Positions 16,697 through 25,712 are shown, counted from the stretch's first letter. The stretch is DNA of 64,000 nucleotides from Planctomycetota bacterium (GCA_013152205.1 JAADGV010000050.1:57321-121320); one strand, 5' to 3'. Notes: a model not told the origin generated them from the letters alone. Made by a program: numbers and translations.

Positions 16697-17446
16697 TTGA
16701 GTCTTTCGCTGCAAACAATCGAAAACGAAGTCGGTCCCGACGCCGTAGAACTCCAGCTTCTCGGTAGTGTTGGAACGATCTTAGGTATCCCTAGCTGCAA
16801 CTTAGGCCTCTACCAGAAGCAGTCGGAGCTATTTTCGGGTTTAGTGCAATCGATAACCCATGCGATTGACGCCAAAGACCATTACACTTCGGGCCATGTC
16901 AACCGCGTTGCCAAGTTGTCGGTCGCATTGGCAAAACAGATGGGGCTCGATAAAGAGTCGCTCGAAACGGTTTACCTCGGCGGGTTGCTACACGATGTTG
17001 GTAAAATTGGCCTCGACGACAGCATCCTAAACAAGCCGGGGCAACTGACGGTCGAAGAGTACGATCAGGTCAAGCAACATCCGGAATTCGGATATAGTAT
17101 TCTCAAAGGCATCCAAGAATTAGACGAAGTGCTACCCATCGTACTACACCATCACGAAAACTGGGACGGCAGCGGTTATCCCCATAGGTTGGCTGGTAAC
17201 GAAATCCCTATTATGGCGAGAATCGTAGCCGTGGCAGATGCGTTTGACGCCATGTCGAGTGATCGCCCTTACCGAAACGGCTTGCCAAACGAGGAAGTCG
17301 ACTCCATCTTGCGCGAAGGCGCAGGCGTACAATGGGACGCCCGCGTCATTGAAGCCTTTTTTGCCATCCGAAGCGACATTCCCCTGCTCACTTCAAATCT
17401 TCCCACTCAAGAGACTTCGCCAGAAGAGGTTCTTGTAGTAAACTGA
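16697..17446 (+). CDS. HD-GYP domain protein, probably cyclic-di-GMP phosphodiesterase
   Basis: Residues ~60-230 form an HD-GYP domain: AIDAKDHYTSGHVNRVAKLS, LLHDVGKIGLDD (HD pair), HHENWDGSGYP (GYP) and AVADAFDAMSSDRPY. Metal ligands look intact. The first 45 residues (DAVELQLLGSVGTILGIPSCNLGLYQ) look like the C-terminal helix of a GAF domain, as found before HD-GYP in full-length relatives. An in-frame stop at 16664 closes the frame upstream, so a sensor part may have been lost, or the gene is naturally short. The only near start is TTG at 16697 without a clear ribosome site. The next gene begins 4 bp after its stop. Confidence 0.85.
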   Translation: MSLSLQTIENEVGPDAVELQLLGSVGTILGIPSCNLGLYQKQSELFSGLVQSITHAIDAKDHYTSGHVNRVAKLSVALAKQMGLDKESLETVYLGGLLHDVGKIGLDDSILNKPGQLTVEEYDQVKQHPEFGYSILKGIQELDEVLPIVLHHHENWDGSGYPHRLAGNEIPIMARIVAVADAFDAMSSDRPYRNGLPNEEVDSILREGAGVQWDARVIEAFFAIRSDIPLLTSNLPTQETSPEEVLVVN

Positions 17447-17450
17447 GCCT

Positions 17451-17939
17451 ATGGCTCGATATGCACAAGACCGCGAAGATTTGCTCCGTGATGCGAAGGC
17501 GCTCCGGCATCGTGTTGAGCTACGGATCACGGACGACGACCGCTCGACGATTGTCTTCGCCGGTTTCCGAATGCATGGCGCCCTTAGCCTCTATTTCGAC
17601 CAGGATCCCGCCTACCATTTCAATAGCAGCAAACAGCTTCGTCGGGCGTATTGGGAAGGGCAAATAGTAAAGGCAGAGCTGGGCCAACTGGTTGCGTTGC
17701 GAACTTCTCGCACCGAGGCCGCCGTCGTTATGCTCCGACACGAAATGACCGCCGACGAGCAACAGCAATTTTGCGACCAGCTAACAGACCGCCTGCAAAT
17801 ATTGGCGGATCGACTACAGAAAAACCACTTCGAAATCACTGGGGTTGTACCCGAGGGCAGCGATGTCGTCGATCGGCTAAAGACTTGGCTAGATCAATTC
17901 CAGAGCGTACTGATTGCCGAGACCCCGCGAGTTGCTTAA
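17451..17939 (+). CDS. Conserved hypothetical protein co-transcribed with HD-GYP gene
   Basis: 162 residues, no signal peptide, no membrane segment. Begins 4 bp after the HD-GYP stop, so it is almost surely in the same transcript. The sequence has a mixed beta part (RVELRITDDDRSTIVFAGFRMHGALSLYFD, which resembles a small nucleic-acid-binding or PilZ-like strand set) and a C-terminal helical part. I do not recognise the family. PilZ would fit the neighbour, but its RxxxR and D/NxSxxG motifs are not present, so this is not claimed. Confidence 0.7.
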   Translation: MARYAQDREDLLRDAKALRHRVELRITDDDRSTIVFAGFRMHGALSLYFDQDPAYHFNSSKQLRRAYWEGQIVKAELGQLVALRTSRTEAAVVMLRHEMTADEQQQFCDQLTDRLQILADRLQKNHFEITGVVPEGSDVVDRLKTWLDQFQSVLIAETPRVA

Positions 17940-18128
17940 CTCAAAGTGAAAAGAGAATCACCCCAGCGAGGTAGAGCCGCAACCCAAAAAGTAAATATTT
18001 CTCGCAAAGGCGCTAAGTCGCAAAGGAAAGACAAGAAAGGGATTGTCTCGCAGAGGCGCAGAGACAGCAGAGAAAACTGGAAAGCCGTAGATCTGCCGTC
18101 TCAGCGTCTCTGCGAGATCCAATAAATC
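17940..18128. repeat. Repeat fragments between convergent genes
   Basis: Begins actcaaagtgaaaagagaat, the terminal repeat of the ~160-bp palindrome family, but the rest of that element is missing. Then tctcgcaaaggcgctaagtcgcaaagg (same word as at 8.74-8.88 kb) and tctcgcagaggcgcagagac ... gtctctgcgagat, a second inverted repeat. Confidence 0.75.
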
Positions 18129-18131
18129 ACC

Positions 18132-19127
18132 TTACAGAACTGCTTGTGAGAACGAAACTACCGTTGCTTCGCCGGAGTTGCTTTCTAGTTTTTTTCCTAA
18201 TTCGTTCGAGCCGCGGCGCACCATCGCCAAGGCAAACGGTGCGTCGAATTTCGGTGACCAACAGGCGGAGGTGATCGTTCCGACTTCCTTTTCTCCCTCG
18301 GCAACTTTGGTGCCTGGCGAAGGGATTGCCTTGCCCGTAAATTGCAGCCCGACGATCTGTTTGTTCACATGCCCCAATGCATCAATGCGTGCAATCGTTT
18401 CCTGACCTAAGTAGCAACCTTTGTTAAAATTGATTGCCTGCGTGTTGCGATCGACCTCTTGGGGAAGATTCGAACTATCAAAATCGACGCCAAACAGCGG
18501 CAAGCCCGACTCTATGCGGATTGCTGTCCATACAGGCTCGGCAATACGATTCGCGGCAGACCTGCCGAGTGAATCAGTAAGTTGCTCGACAGAATCGTTA
18601 GGGCAACGTAGCAAAAATCCCTGCGGCCAAACGAGATCGAATCGCACAACAACCCCAGTAACTTTGCCGGCAGCATACGGATTACTTTGCCACGAACGCT
18701 GTAGCTCCACGACTTTCGTTGCTGCCACTTCAGCAATCGCTTGATTTGCTTTGGGACCGAGGATCGCCAACCAAGCAGATTGCTGCGAATCATCTTGTAA
18801 TTGAATATCCTCTCGAATCACATACCGCTCGAGATGACCAACGATTTGCTCTGCCTGATTCGGTACGGTCAGCAGAACAATCTCATCTTCTCGTAGCATG
18901 ACGAACGTATGAGCAACAATCTTTCCATTCACATCAGTAAAAAAAGCTTCGCAGCCCTCGCCCGTACTAAGTTTGTGTATCTCGTTAGTACACATATTGT
19001 GCAAAAAACTGGCCCGATCTTTGCCTTGGACGCTGATCGTGGTCCAGTTTTCTAATTGAACAAAGCCGCAACCCGAGGTTGCCGACTGGTATTGAGCAAG
19101 AAAATCTTCGTCAGGATGGTTCGGCAT
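18132..19127 (-). CDS. ygfZ: YgfZ/GcvT-like folate-binding protein
   Basis: Tetrahydrofolate-dependent protein that supports assembly or repair of Fe-S clusters, especially in MiaB-type enzymes (one of which is at the left end of the window). 331 residues. The hallmark KGCYLGQETIARI is present as NKGCYLGQETIARID, containing the conserved Cys. The N-terminal GcvT-like fold (SVQGKDRASFLHNMCTNEI) and RIESGLPLFGVDF are also typical. Confidence 0.92.
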   Translation of the reverse strand: MPNHPDEDFLAQYQSATSGCGFVQLENWTTISVQGKDRASFLHNMCTNEIHKLSTGEGCEAFFTDVNGKIVAHTFVMLREDEIVLLTVPNQAEQIVGHLERYVIREDIQLQDDSQQSAWLAILGPKANQAIAEVAATKVVELQRSWQSNPYAAGKVTGVVVRFDLVWPQGFLLRCPNDSVEQLTDSLGRSAANRIAEPVWTAIRIESGLPLFGVDFDSSNLPQEVDRNTQAINFNKGCYLGQETIARIDALGHVNKQIVGLQFTGKAIPSPGTKVAEGEKEVGTITSACWSPKFDAPFALAMVRRGSNELGKKLESNSGEATVVSFSQAVL

Positions 19128-19240
19128 GGTGATGCTCGGTTATTTGGCTCTTCGGGAACAAAATTAGTAGCCGGCTTCCTAAAAAAGCTACCGATAAACC
19201 CGTAAAATCTTGTTTTCGTGACACAAGTTTCTGAAAGAAG

Positions 19241-19332
19241 AAACCGCTAATCAGCGCTAATAATCGCTAATCTCATTTCTGTTTTTCGCATCTCGTTCAC
19301 CTATTAGCGTGTATTAGCGCTGATTAGCGGTT
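19241..19332. repeat. Inverted repeat, gctaatcagcgctaat family
   Basis: aaccgctaatcagcgctaat ... attagcgctgattagcggtt form long arms around an AT-rich centre. A half copy (aaaccgctaatcagcgctaatacacgctaatagg) is at 53.35 kb. Confidence 0.85.
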
Positions 19333-19418
19333 CCCTCTTTTTGTTTGCGGCCAAAGGCTGCGCTGTGTTCATCTGTGGCTAACTCTTCCGTACTTTCGCA
19401 ATCCCTAGTTGCAACAGG

Positions 19419-20648
19419 CTATTTGGCAATCGCTTTGAATTGTGGCAACAATAGTTGGGCCTCGTCTAAAACAATACAGTGTTCGTGGCTTCGAGAGAGG
19501 CGCGCCAATTCTTCGCCTTCTACTAGAGGGGCCATCCCTAGACTTTCGACGATCTCTGGTGCAAGTTTGCTTCGCAAGTAAACTGCTCCTCGCTGTAAAG
19601 CGCGGCAGAGCAGCATTGCGGGCCAACTGTCGGGCAAACGATCTCGCATCAATTCACGTTCAATGGTCTCGACCCCTTCATTCCCAGCCAATCGGCTGAG
19701 CGAACCGCCGGGAGTATCGGTAATCTCGGTCCAAATTACCAGCACCCCGCCAACGTCGAGCGCAGGTTCTGTTAATTCAAGAACGCGGCCAACATTTTGC
19801 CACGTTTGTTGACTTGCATCGCCGTTGATCGTAGCAACGACAAGGTCGCCACAGCCATCAATCGACTGAGCCCAAATCTCGCGGTACTTGGCCGACGCCG
19901 CCTTGGCCACCGCTGCCGGCTCTCCTGCAAACAGAGCGGCAACCTCGCCTGTTGGGTTAGGCACAATCTGCACGGTAAGCCCCACCCCCAACATCCAACC
20001 CGCCTCGTTGATTTCGTTCTGACGCTCTGCGTTGATCACCTTTGAGTCTGCTGCGATCGGCGCACGATAACGGTCGATCGCTTCTCGATCGGAGAATAAC
20101 GGAAACAAGCCGCTGAAGCTGGGGTACGCTTGCTCTGCCGACGATGTTGGCTTGCACAACCCAATCGATACGACGAGATCCGCGTCGCAAAGCTCGCGAC
20201 TGAGCCGCAGCGGCTGCCCAGATCGGTTTACTCCCAATAGGGTGGTGCCTAATTCTTCGTCGGGGTTGTGAATCGCAAGCGAGATTTCCTCGTCGCTAGC
20301 GAGGCTTTTCAAATCGTCACACAACTCTGTATGTTTCGAGAATTCACTCGATAGCAACAAAGTAACCAACGACCGTTCTACCTCAGCATCCTGCAGGGCA
20401 GCCAAGATGCCTGCGATACACTGGCGCCCTTGAGGGACTCCGTACTCGAGGGCGATCACAGCGCGATCTCCGGGGACCGTCGCGCTGGCTAGAGGCGGAA
20501 AGTTCAATGGTTCGCCCAAAGCTGTTCGCAAATCGGCGGCTAATCGGGTGCTTGGAATCGCTGGGTGAGCCGCTGGGCGAATGCGGGTGACTTGGGTCGA
20601 CTCGAGCGTGCAGGCGTCGCCTTCGCCAAAGTTTAGTGTGGTCGGCAT
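19419..20648 (-). CDS. LarA/DUF2088-fold protein, probably not a lactate racemase
   Basis: 409 residues with the two-domain LarA-like layout. GDRAVIALEYGVPQGRQ stands where LarA has its GDRVxIxxxDxTR loop, and IHNPDEELGTTLLGVNRSG corresponds to the HDPxxx-LGxTxxG segment that carries a catalytic His. In the next motif LarA has PHxxAGxSGGxKxIxPG (His and the Lys that binds the nickel-pincer cofactor); here it reads PTSSAEQAYPSFSGLFPLFS, without the His or Lys. The nickel-pincer cofactor is therefore unlikely to be attached, and lactate racemisation is not predicted. Such divergent LarA paralogues are frequent in planctomycetes; the reaction is unknown. Confidence 0.75.
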   Translation of the reverse strand: MPTTLNFGEGDACTLESTQVTRIRPAAHPAIPSTRLAADLRTALGEPLNFPPLASATVPGDRAVIALEYGVPQGRQCIAGILAALQDAEVERSLVTLLLSSEFSKHTELCDDLKSLASDEEISLAIHNPDEELGTTLLGVNRSGQPLRLSRELCDADLVVSIGLCKPTSSAEQAYPSFSGLFPLFSDREAIDRYRAPIAADSKVINAERQNEINEAGWMLGVGLTVQIVPNPTGEVAALFAGEPAAVAKAASAKYREIWAQSIDGCGDLVVATINGDASQQTWQNVGRVLELTEPALDVGGVLVIWTEITDTPGGSLSRLAGNEGVETIERELMRDRLPDSWPAMLLCRALQRGAVYLRSKLAPEIVESLGMAPLVEGEELARLSRSHEHCIVLDEAQLLLPQFKAIAK

Positions 20649-20866
20649 AAATTGGGCAATTGTTGTAGTCTGTAGGATCGTAAAGACGTGGTGATATTTA
20701 TTGAACGGGCTTTGCCGCCTTATTTTCTTCTGGTATTTTTATGGCTGCGTACGCTCGGCTGACTTTGCCCATATTGGCGCAGTCTGTTGCACGTTGGTCA
20801 AGTGGGCTATTACTGATACCTTCAAATCCGCTGCCCCTCCATTTTATTTGCAGGCGAAACTAATCG

Positions 20867-23311
20867 ATGGCTACCCGCCACCCCCCCCTACCCTTGTGTG
20901 CTATTTGCTTGTTTTTCTCGGCCATAGCGATGCTGTCGTCCGGTTGCAGCAATTCTTCCTCGCCATCTCTGCCGGTGCAGAAAACCGATTCCGGCTTGAG
21001 TGCCGACAAGCTTCTCGAAAAAATGCAGGCGGTGTACCGCGAGGCGAAGACTTACTCAGACAATTCCACCTTCGTTCAGCAAACCGTGCTACGTAGCGAA
21101 GGGGTCGAGCGTGAGACGCCGTTTCACCAAGTGTCGTTGGTTTTCGAACGGCCCAACAAGATGCGGTTTACCTTCCAGAAAACCCGGCCGAATGCGCCTG
21201 GCACCGACAATTACGATGTCGCCAGCGATGGGCTGCGAGTCCGATCACATGCCAGCGAGCTTCCTGAACAAGTCCACGAGGCGATCGCCCCGCTCGAACT
21301 CACGCCAGATAACTTCATCCCCGAGCCTGAGATGCGTTCGGCCATCTTCGAGGTCTCGTTGGAGAATGTTTGCCCCCAGTTGCCGATGCTGTTCGCAGGT
21401 GGCCATTTTTTCCCTAACGATAGTAACCCTACTTTGCTCGGCGAGCAAAAACTGGGCGAGGCGAATTGCTACCGTGTTGGCCTCAACAGCGATGCCGGGC
21501 GTCGTGTACTGTGGATTGACGACAAGACGTTCGCATTGCGGCGAATGGAATTGCCCCTCGACGGCCAACGTGCCCTTCTCGACCCTCGCGGCTTGTATTC
21601 GAAGATGGCGATTTGGATCGACTTCGAGAACATTCAATTCGATGCAGAAATCAGCGGCGAGACCTTTGTGCTTGAAGTGCCCGAAGGTAGTCGTCGAGTT
21701 CGTCGGCTGATCGCCCCACCCCCGCCTGGGCCTTCGCCTGCCCTTGGCCAACCGGTGGGAGAACTGACCTTCACCACATTGGAAGGCGAAGAACTGACCT
21801 CCGCAGACTTGGCCGAAAAAATCGTAGTATTCGATTTTTGGTATACCGGATGCCCGCCGTGCAAAATGCAAACGCCGACCGTCGAAAAGGTCTACCAAAA
21901 TTTTAGCGAAAACGCCGAGGTTGCCTTTTATGCTGTCAGCACGGACGCTCCGCGTGTCTCAAACGACGTGGTTGCTAAAACCATGAAATCGTGGGGAGGC
22001 AGCATGCCTGTGATTAGAGATAGCAGCGACTCGGGCTATAATCTGCTCAACGTACGTGTCACCCCAACCACGGTTTTAATTAGTCGTGATGGTCGGCTGC
22101 AAATGTTCCAGCCGGGGGCGCACCTCGATCCGGCACCTCTTACCAAAGCCATTCAAGATTTGGTCGATGGCGAAGATTTGGCTGCAAATGCCATTGCCAC
22201 GCATCAACAACGGGTTGAAGAATACGAACAAGCCCTGGAAGCAGCTACGATTAAAGATTCGATCGTCGAAATCAAGGTTGCTCGTCCCGAAGTGCCAGCT
22301 CAACAACTTCCAGAGAATCTTCAGCTAAAACAAGTTTGGCAAAGCACTGCCGACATCTTGAAGCAGCCAGGCGATGTGTTAGCCATTGCGTCAGAATCAG
22401 ACACCTCGGCTCGGGTACTTGTTCTTGATCGCGGCAAAGAAATTGTCGAGCTGCAATCGGATGGCACGCAGGTCGCCCGACATCCGCTGCCAGAACATGG
22501 CGAGCAGGCCAACGGGTTTTTACGTTCAACCGTCGATGGCGAAGGCCGGCGCTGGTATCTGGCCAGTGGCGTGGGTTGGCAAAAGGTCTATGTGTGGGAC
22601 GAGCAATGGCAGTCGACGTTGACGTTCCCCGATGAGCCGCATTCAGGGATTGGCGATGTGATGCTTGCCGATCTAAATGGCACCGGTTTGCCTGTGATGT
22701 ACGTCGGCTACTGGGGAGGCTTAGGCATCCACGGTGGGGCCCTCGATGGTCGACGACTTTGGGCAAATCGCCGCCTAGATCATGTTCTGCAAATCGTGGC
22801 GGGGCCTACCAACGCAGAAAAGCAACGACCTGCCTTGTGTACCAGCACACGGGGCACCGTCATGAAATTAACGGCCGAGGGCAAACCGATCGAGGAGTTG
22901 GATATCTCTGGACGCTCGCTGATGTATGTCGCTTTTGACCAGGGGACCGAGGAGCAACCGCCGAGTTACTGCGGCTTGGCAATCGGACAGGTTGGACAGT
23001 ACACGGCTGTCGGGTTTGATTCCACGGGCGAAATCTTATGGAGCTACGACCTCCCTCGGGGTGAGTACGTGCATCAAATCCCACGAATTCAATCTGTTCG
23101 CCTACCGGGCACCGATGTCCACTGGCAAATTGCCGCAGCAGATGGTTCGATCCATTGGCTGACCGAGACGGGCAAACTGGTCGACCAATTCAAGGTCGGC
23201 GAAACTCTTACGGGATTGGCCATTAGCCAAAACGGCGAGACTACTCTACTCTGGGTAGCAACCAACAACCACTTAACCGCCTGGGCAATCGGCCCAAATA
23301 CCGAGCGGTAA
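20867..23311 (+). CDS. Lipoprotein with LolA/DUF2092-like, thioredoxin and beta-propeller regions
   Basis: 814-residue exported lipoprotein (lipobox LSSGC, Cys27). Residues ~45-280 resemble a LolA/DUF2092-type lipid-binding sheet (LEKMQAVYREAKTYSD, VSLVFERPNKMRFTF). Residues ~290-430 form a TlpA-like thioredoxin fold with the redox pair in DFWYTGCPPCKMQTP and the cis-Pro region RVTPTTVLIS. Residues ~480-814 are repeated strands such as VMLADLNGTGLPVMYVGYWG, consistent with a VCBS/WD-like propeller. The combination suggests a surface or periplasmic sensor or reductase. The PGK-like gene follows after 35 bp on the same strand. Confidence 0.8.
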   Translation: MATRHPPLPLCAICLFFSAIAMLSSGCSNSSSPSLPVQKTDSGLSADKLLEKMQAVYREAKTYSDNSTFVQQTVLRSEGVERETPFHQVSLVFERPNKMRFTFQKTRPNAPGTDNYDVASDGLRVRSHASELPEQVHEAIAPLELTPDNFIPEPEMRSAIFEVSLENVCPQLPMLFAGGHFFPNDSNPTLLGEQKLGEANCYRVGLNSDAGRRVLWIDDKTFALRRMELPLDGQRALLDPRGLYSKMAIWIDFENIQFDAEISGETFVLEVPEGSRRVRRLIAPPPPGPSPALGQPVGELTFTTLEGEELTSADLAEKIVVFDFWYTGCPPCKMQTPTVEKVYQNFSENAEVAFYAVSTDAPRVSNDVVAKTMKSWGGSMPVIRDSSDSGYNLLNVRVTPTTVLISRDGRLQMFQPGAHLDPAPLTKAIQDLVDGEDLAANAIATHQQRVEEYEQALEAATIKDSIVEIKVARPEVPAQQLPENLQLKQVWQSTADILKQPGDVLAIASESDTSARVLVLDRGKEIVELQSDGTQVARHPLPEHGEQANGFLRSTVDGEGRRWYLASGVGWQKVYVWDEQWQSTLTFPDEPHSGIGDVMLADLNGTGLPVMYVGYWGGLGIHGGALDGRRLWANRRLDHVLQIVAGPTNAEKQRPALCTSTRGTVMKLTAEGKPIEELDISGRSLMYVAFDQGTEEQPPSYCGLAIGQVGQYTAVGFDSTGEILWSYDLPRGEYVHQIPRIQSVRLPGTDVHWQIAAADGSIHWLTETGKLVDQFKVGETLTGLAISQNGETTLLWVATNNHLTAWAIGPNTER

Positions 23312-23346
23312 CGACTTTTACAATACAGCGAGAGGGATCAATACTC

Positions 23347-24747
23347 ATGGCTATTTCTTCGGAACAAATGACCCAATGGTGCCAAACCATGCTAGCCGGT
23401 CGTGCTGCGGCCCCCGAGCTAGAACTGGTCGACTATTTAGAAGCGATTCCTCGGCTAGATTCGCTGGCGGATTTGCCGTCGGGCACGCGTGTCGTTATCC
23501 GAGGCGATGTCGACGCCAAGCCGGGTGCCCAGATTGGCGAGGGCGACATCCGGCTTCGCTCGATGGTCGATACGCTGAGCTATGGCCGAGAACGTGGCTG
23601 GAAGCAGATCGTCTTCGGCCACATTGGCCGCAAACCCGAGGGCACCTTAGACAAGGTTGCCACTCGCCTTGGTGAACTTCTAGAGTGCGAAGTCTCGCTA
23701 ATTACTGATTGGCTCGATGAAGAAACGATGACCATCTCAGCCGCAACGGCTGCGCAGATCGAATCGGCAGATCCTGGTGCCGTGATCGTGCTCGACAATA
23801 CCCGACGCTACGACATCGAGCGCGTCCTCTGGAAGGCCTCAGCCGAGGACATTCCCCAACTAGCAGAAAAGCTTGCGAAGTTTGCCAACGAGTTCGCTGA
23901 GAAGATTGCCAACGTCTATATCCATGAAGCCCTGTCGGCGGGCAGTATGGACGCTTCCAGCACCATCGTCCCGGCAGCCATGGAGCGTGTCGCCCTGGGG
24001 CAGTACGAAGCGAGCGAATTCGATGGGCCCATGCGAAAATGCTTGGAAACCCAACTCGTCGTATTTAGTGGTCTGAAGATCGACAAGCTCGATGACCTGG
24101 AAGTGATGATCAATCGCGGAACAATCCGCCACGTCTTTGCCGCAGGTTCGTTGGCAATGGCCTTAAAAAAGGCAATCGGCGAAATCGACGGCAAGCCGTG
24201 CTGCCTGGGCTTGGCTGAAGATCCTTCACATGCCGACAAGCCATACTATATCCCTGCGGAGCGTATCGAGCAGGCAAAGCAGATGGTCGCTAATGGTCGC
24301 GAAAAGGGGATTGAGTTCGTTGTCCCCATCGATTCGGTTATCGAAGATGGGTCGGTCGTCGATCAACTCGCGCCCGATCAACAGCAGTTCGACATCGGCC
24401 CAAAATCGAGCGAACTATTTGAAGAGCGAGTGGGTGCCTTCCTAGCCACCAACCCCAAGGGAGCGGTCGCATTCCACAACGGCGTTTTCGGTATGTTTGA
24501 AGACCCAAGGTTCGAAGCCGGAACCAAACGGTTTATCTCACAGTTAAAACGGATGACCGAGGCTGGGGTCGAGGTCTTTGTCGGCGGCGGCGAAGGCGGG
24601 AAGGCTCTTGAAAGATATGGCCAACCCGATTGGGTAACGCACGTCTTCACCGCGGGCGGCACCGTATTGAATGCTCTCGGCGGCGAACCCGTCCCCTACT
24701 TGGCTGCCCTACGAGCAGCGGCTCAGCGCCCGGTTGCTCAGGTCTAA
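23347..24747 (+). CDS. Divergent phosphoglycerate kinase paralogue
   Basis: 466 residues, longer than the ~395 of normal PGK because of an N-terminal extension and inserts. Family motifs are recognisable but altered: RGDVDAKPG (normally RVDFNVP), FGHIGRKPEG (SHLGRPKG), LDNTRRYD (LENVRF), SGLKIDKLDD (GGAKVSDK), DIGPKSSELF, FHNGVFGMFE (WNGPMGVFE), GGGEGGKAL (GGGDT) and TAGGTVLNALGGE. The substrate-site His and Arg of HIGR and the Arg of LDNTRR remain; the loop GTAHRAH that carries another substrate-binding Arg is LSAGSMDAS here. It may be a PGK with changed substrate rather than the glycolytic enzyme. GAGAGGGAT precedes the ATG. Confidence 0.8.
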   Translation: MAISSEQMTQWCQTMLAGRAAAPELELVDYLEAIPRLDSLADLPSGTRVVIRGDVDAKPGAQIGEGDIRLRSMVDTLSYGRERGWKQIVFGHIGRKPEGTLDKVATRLGELLECEVSLITDWLDEETMTISAATAAQIESADPGAVIVLDNTRRYDIERVLWKASAEDIPQLAEKLAKFANEFAEKIANVYIHEALSAGSMDASSTIVPAAMERVALGQYEASEFDGPMRKCLETQLVVFSGLKIDKLDDLEVMINRGTIRHVFAAGSLAMALKKAIGEIDGKPCCLGLAEDPSHADKPYYIPAERIEQAKQMVANGREKGIEFVVPIDSVIEDGSVVDQLAPDQQQFDIGPKSSELFEERVGAFLATNPKGAVAFHNGVFGMFEDPRFEAGTKRFISQLKRMTEAGVEVFVGGGEGGKALERYGQPDWVTHVFTAGGTVLNALGGEPVPYLAALRAAAQRPVAQV

Positions 24748-25116
24748 AATCGCTATGGGAGGCACACTTGTCTCCTGGCTCCCTGGACCACGTGGCGGTC
24801 CGGCTACTCTCGAAAACGGCGTGATTTGGTGCAAACGGGCCCCTCTGCGGCTCTCCGAATCGGCCTTGCGCCGTCGCAATCGTTACGAACACGATACCCG
24901 GACTCCTCGAGGAAAACACCGTTGGTAATTTCATGAATCGCGTCAAGCGTTTATGAGCAACTCGTCGATAGCCTTGATATCCAAATGAGAGTTAGCCGCA
25001 AGCTTTTGGAACGCGCGTTATTACTTCGCCCGGCACACCCACCTAAGTATGTGCGAGCGAGACGCCAACCACACAATCGCGGCACTGTGTTTCCCCCCCC
25101 ATTAAGGAGCCTCCCG
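24748..25116. other. Intergenic, no supported gene
   Basis: About 370 bp. The long upstream extension of the Cys-rich ORF (44 codons) is not supported because the signal peptide and ribosome site belong to the internal ATG. The run ttcccccccc and AAGGAG lie just before that ATG. No other repeat or hairpin stands out. Confidence 0.5.
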
Positions 25117-25665
25117 ATGAAAAATCACCTTCTTCTGTCGACGCTGGGCCTGAGCGTTGCTATCGTCCTGAGCAGTGCTTCGAACGCAAATGCGTTCTTT
25201 GGCATGCTTGGCGGCTGTGGCGCTGAGCCTAGCTGTGGATGTGCCGACGACTGTTGCGAGCCAAGCTGCGGCGTTGCCGACGCTTGCTGCGATCCTTGTG
25301 CCGACTCGTGCTGCCCCACCAAGAAGCGTTGTGGCCTGTTCGCCAAGTTGCGTGCCCGTCACGCTGCCCGTAAAGCTTGCTGTGAGCCAAGCTGTGGATG
25401 TGCAGACGACTGCTGCGAGCCAAGCTGTGGTGCAGCCGACGCTTGCTGCGAACCTTCCTGCGGAGTTGCCGACGCGTGCTGCGACCCTTGTGCCGATACT
25501 TGCTGCAAGAAGAAGCGTTGCGGCCTGTTCGCCAAGTTGCGTGCTCGTCACGCTGCCCGCAAAGCTTGCTGTGAGCCAAGCTGTGGATGTGCAGACGACT
25601 GCTGCGAGCCAAGCTGTGGTGCAGCCGACGCTTGCTGCGAGCCTTCCTGCGGTTGCGCTGGCTAA
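25117..25665 (+). CDS. Cysteine-rich secreted repeat protein
   Basis: 182 residues. AAGGAG lies 10 bp before this ATG and the peptide starts with a signal sequence (LLLSTLGLSVAIVLSSASNANA). The mature protein consists of alternating modules: Cys-rich ones (CCEPSCGCADDCCEPSCG, with CCxPSCG repeated about every 9 residues) and basic ones (KKRCGLFAKLRARHAARKA, present twice nearly identically). About one residue in four of the mature part is Cys. Such a chain should be heavily disulphide-linked or metal-binding; a role in the protein-rich planctomycete envelope is inference. The two large halves are also near-identical in DNA, indicating recent internal duplication. A terminator follows. Confidence 0.85.
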   Translation: MKNHLLLSTLGLSVAIVLSSASNANAFFGMLGGCGAEPSCGCADDCCEPSCGVADACCDPCADSCCPTKKRCGLFAKLRARHAARKACCEPSCGCADDCCEPSCGAADACCEPSCGVADACCDPCADTCCKKKRCGLFAKLRARHAARKACCEPSCGCADDCCEPSCGAADACCEPSCGCAG

Positions 25666-25712
25666 CTTAAAGCCTAGCAAATCGTCAGGGCATCAGCCCT
25701 AAGAAGTAACAC

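Noticed and set aside
17451-17939. PilZ domain in the HD-GYP partner
   Set aside because: The RxxxR and D/NxSxxG motifs are absent.
25102-25680. 192-codon minus-strand ORF opposite the Cys-rich gene
   Set aside because: Its Thr/Ala/Ser-rich repeats are only the antisense of the repeated Cys codons; no ribosome site, and the plus-strand gene has signal peptide and terminator.
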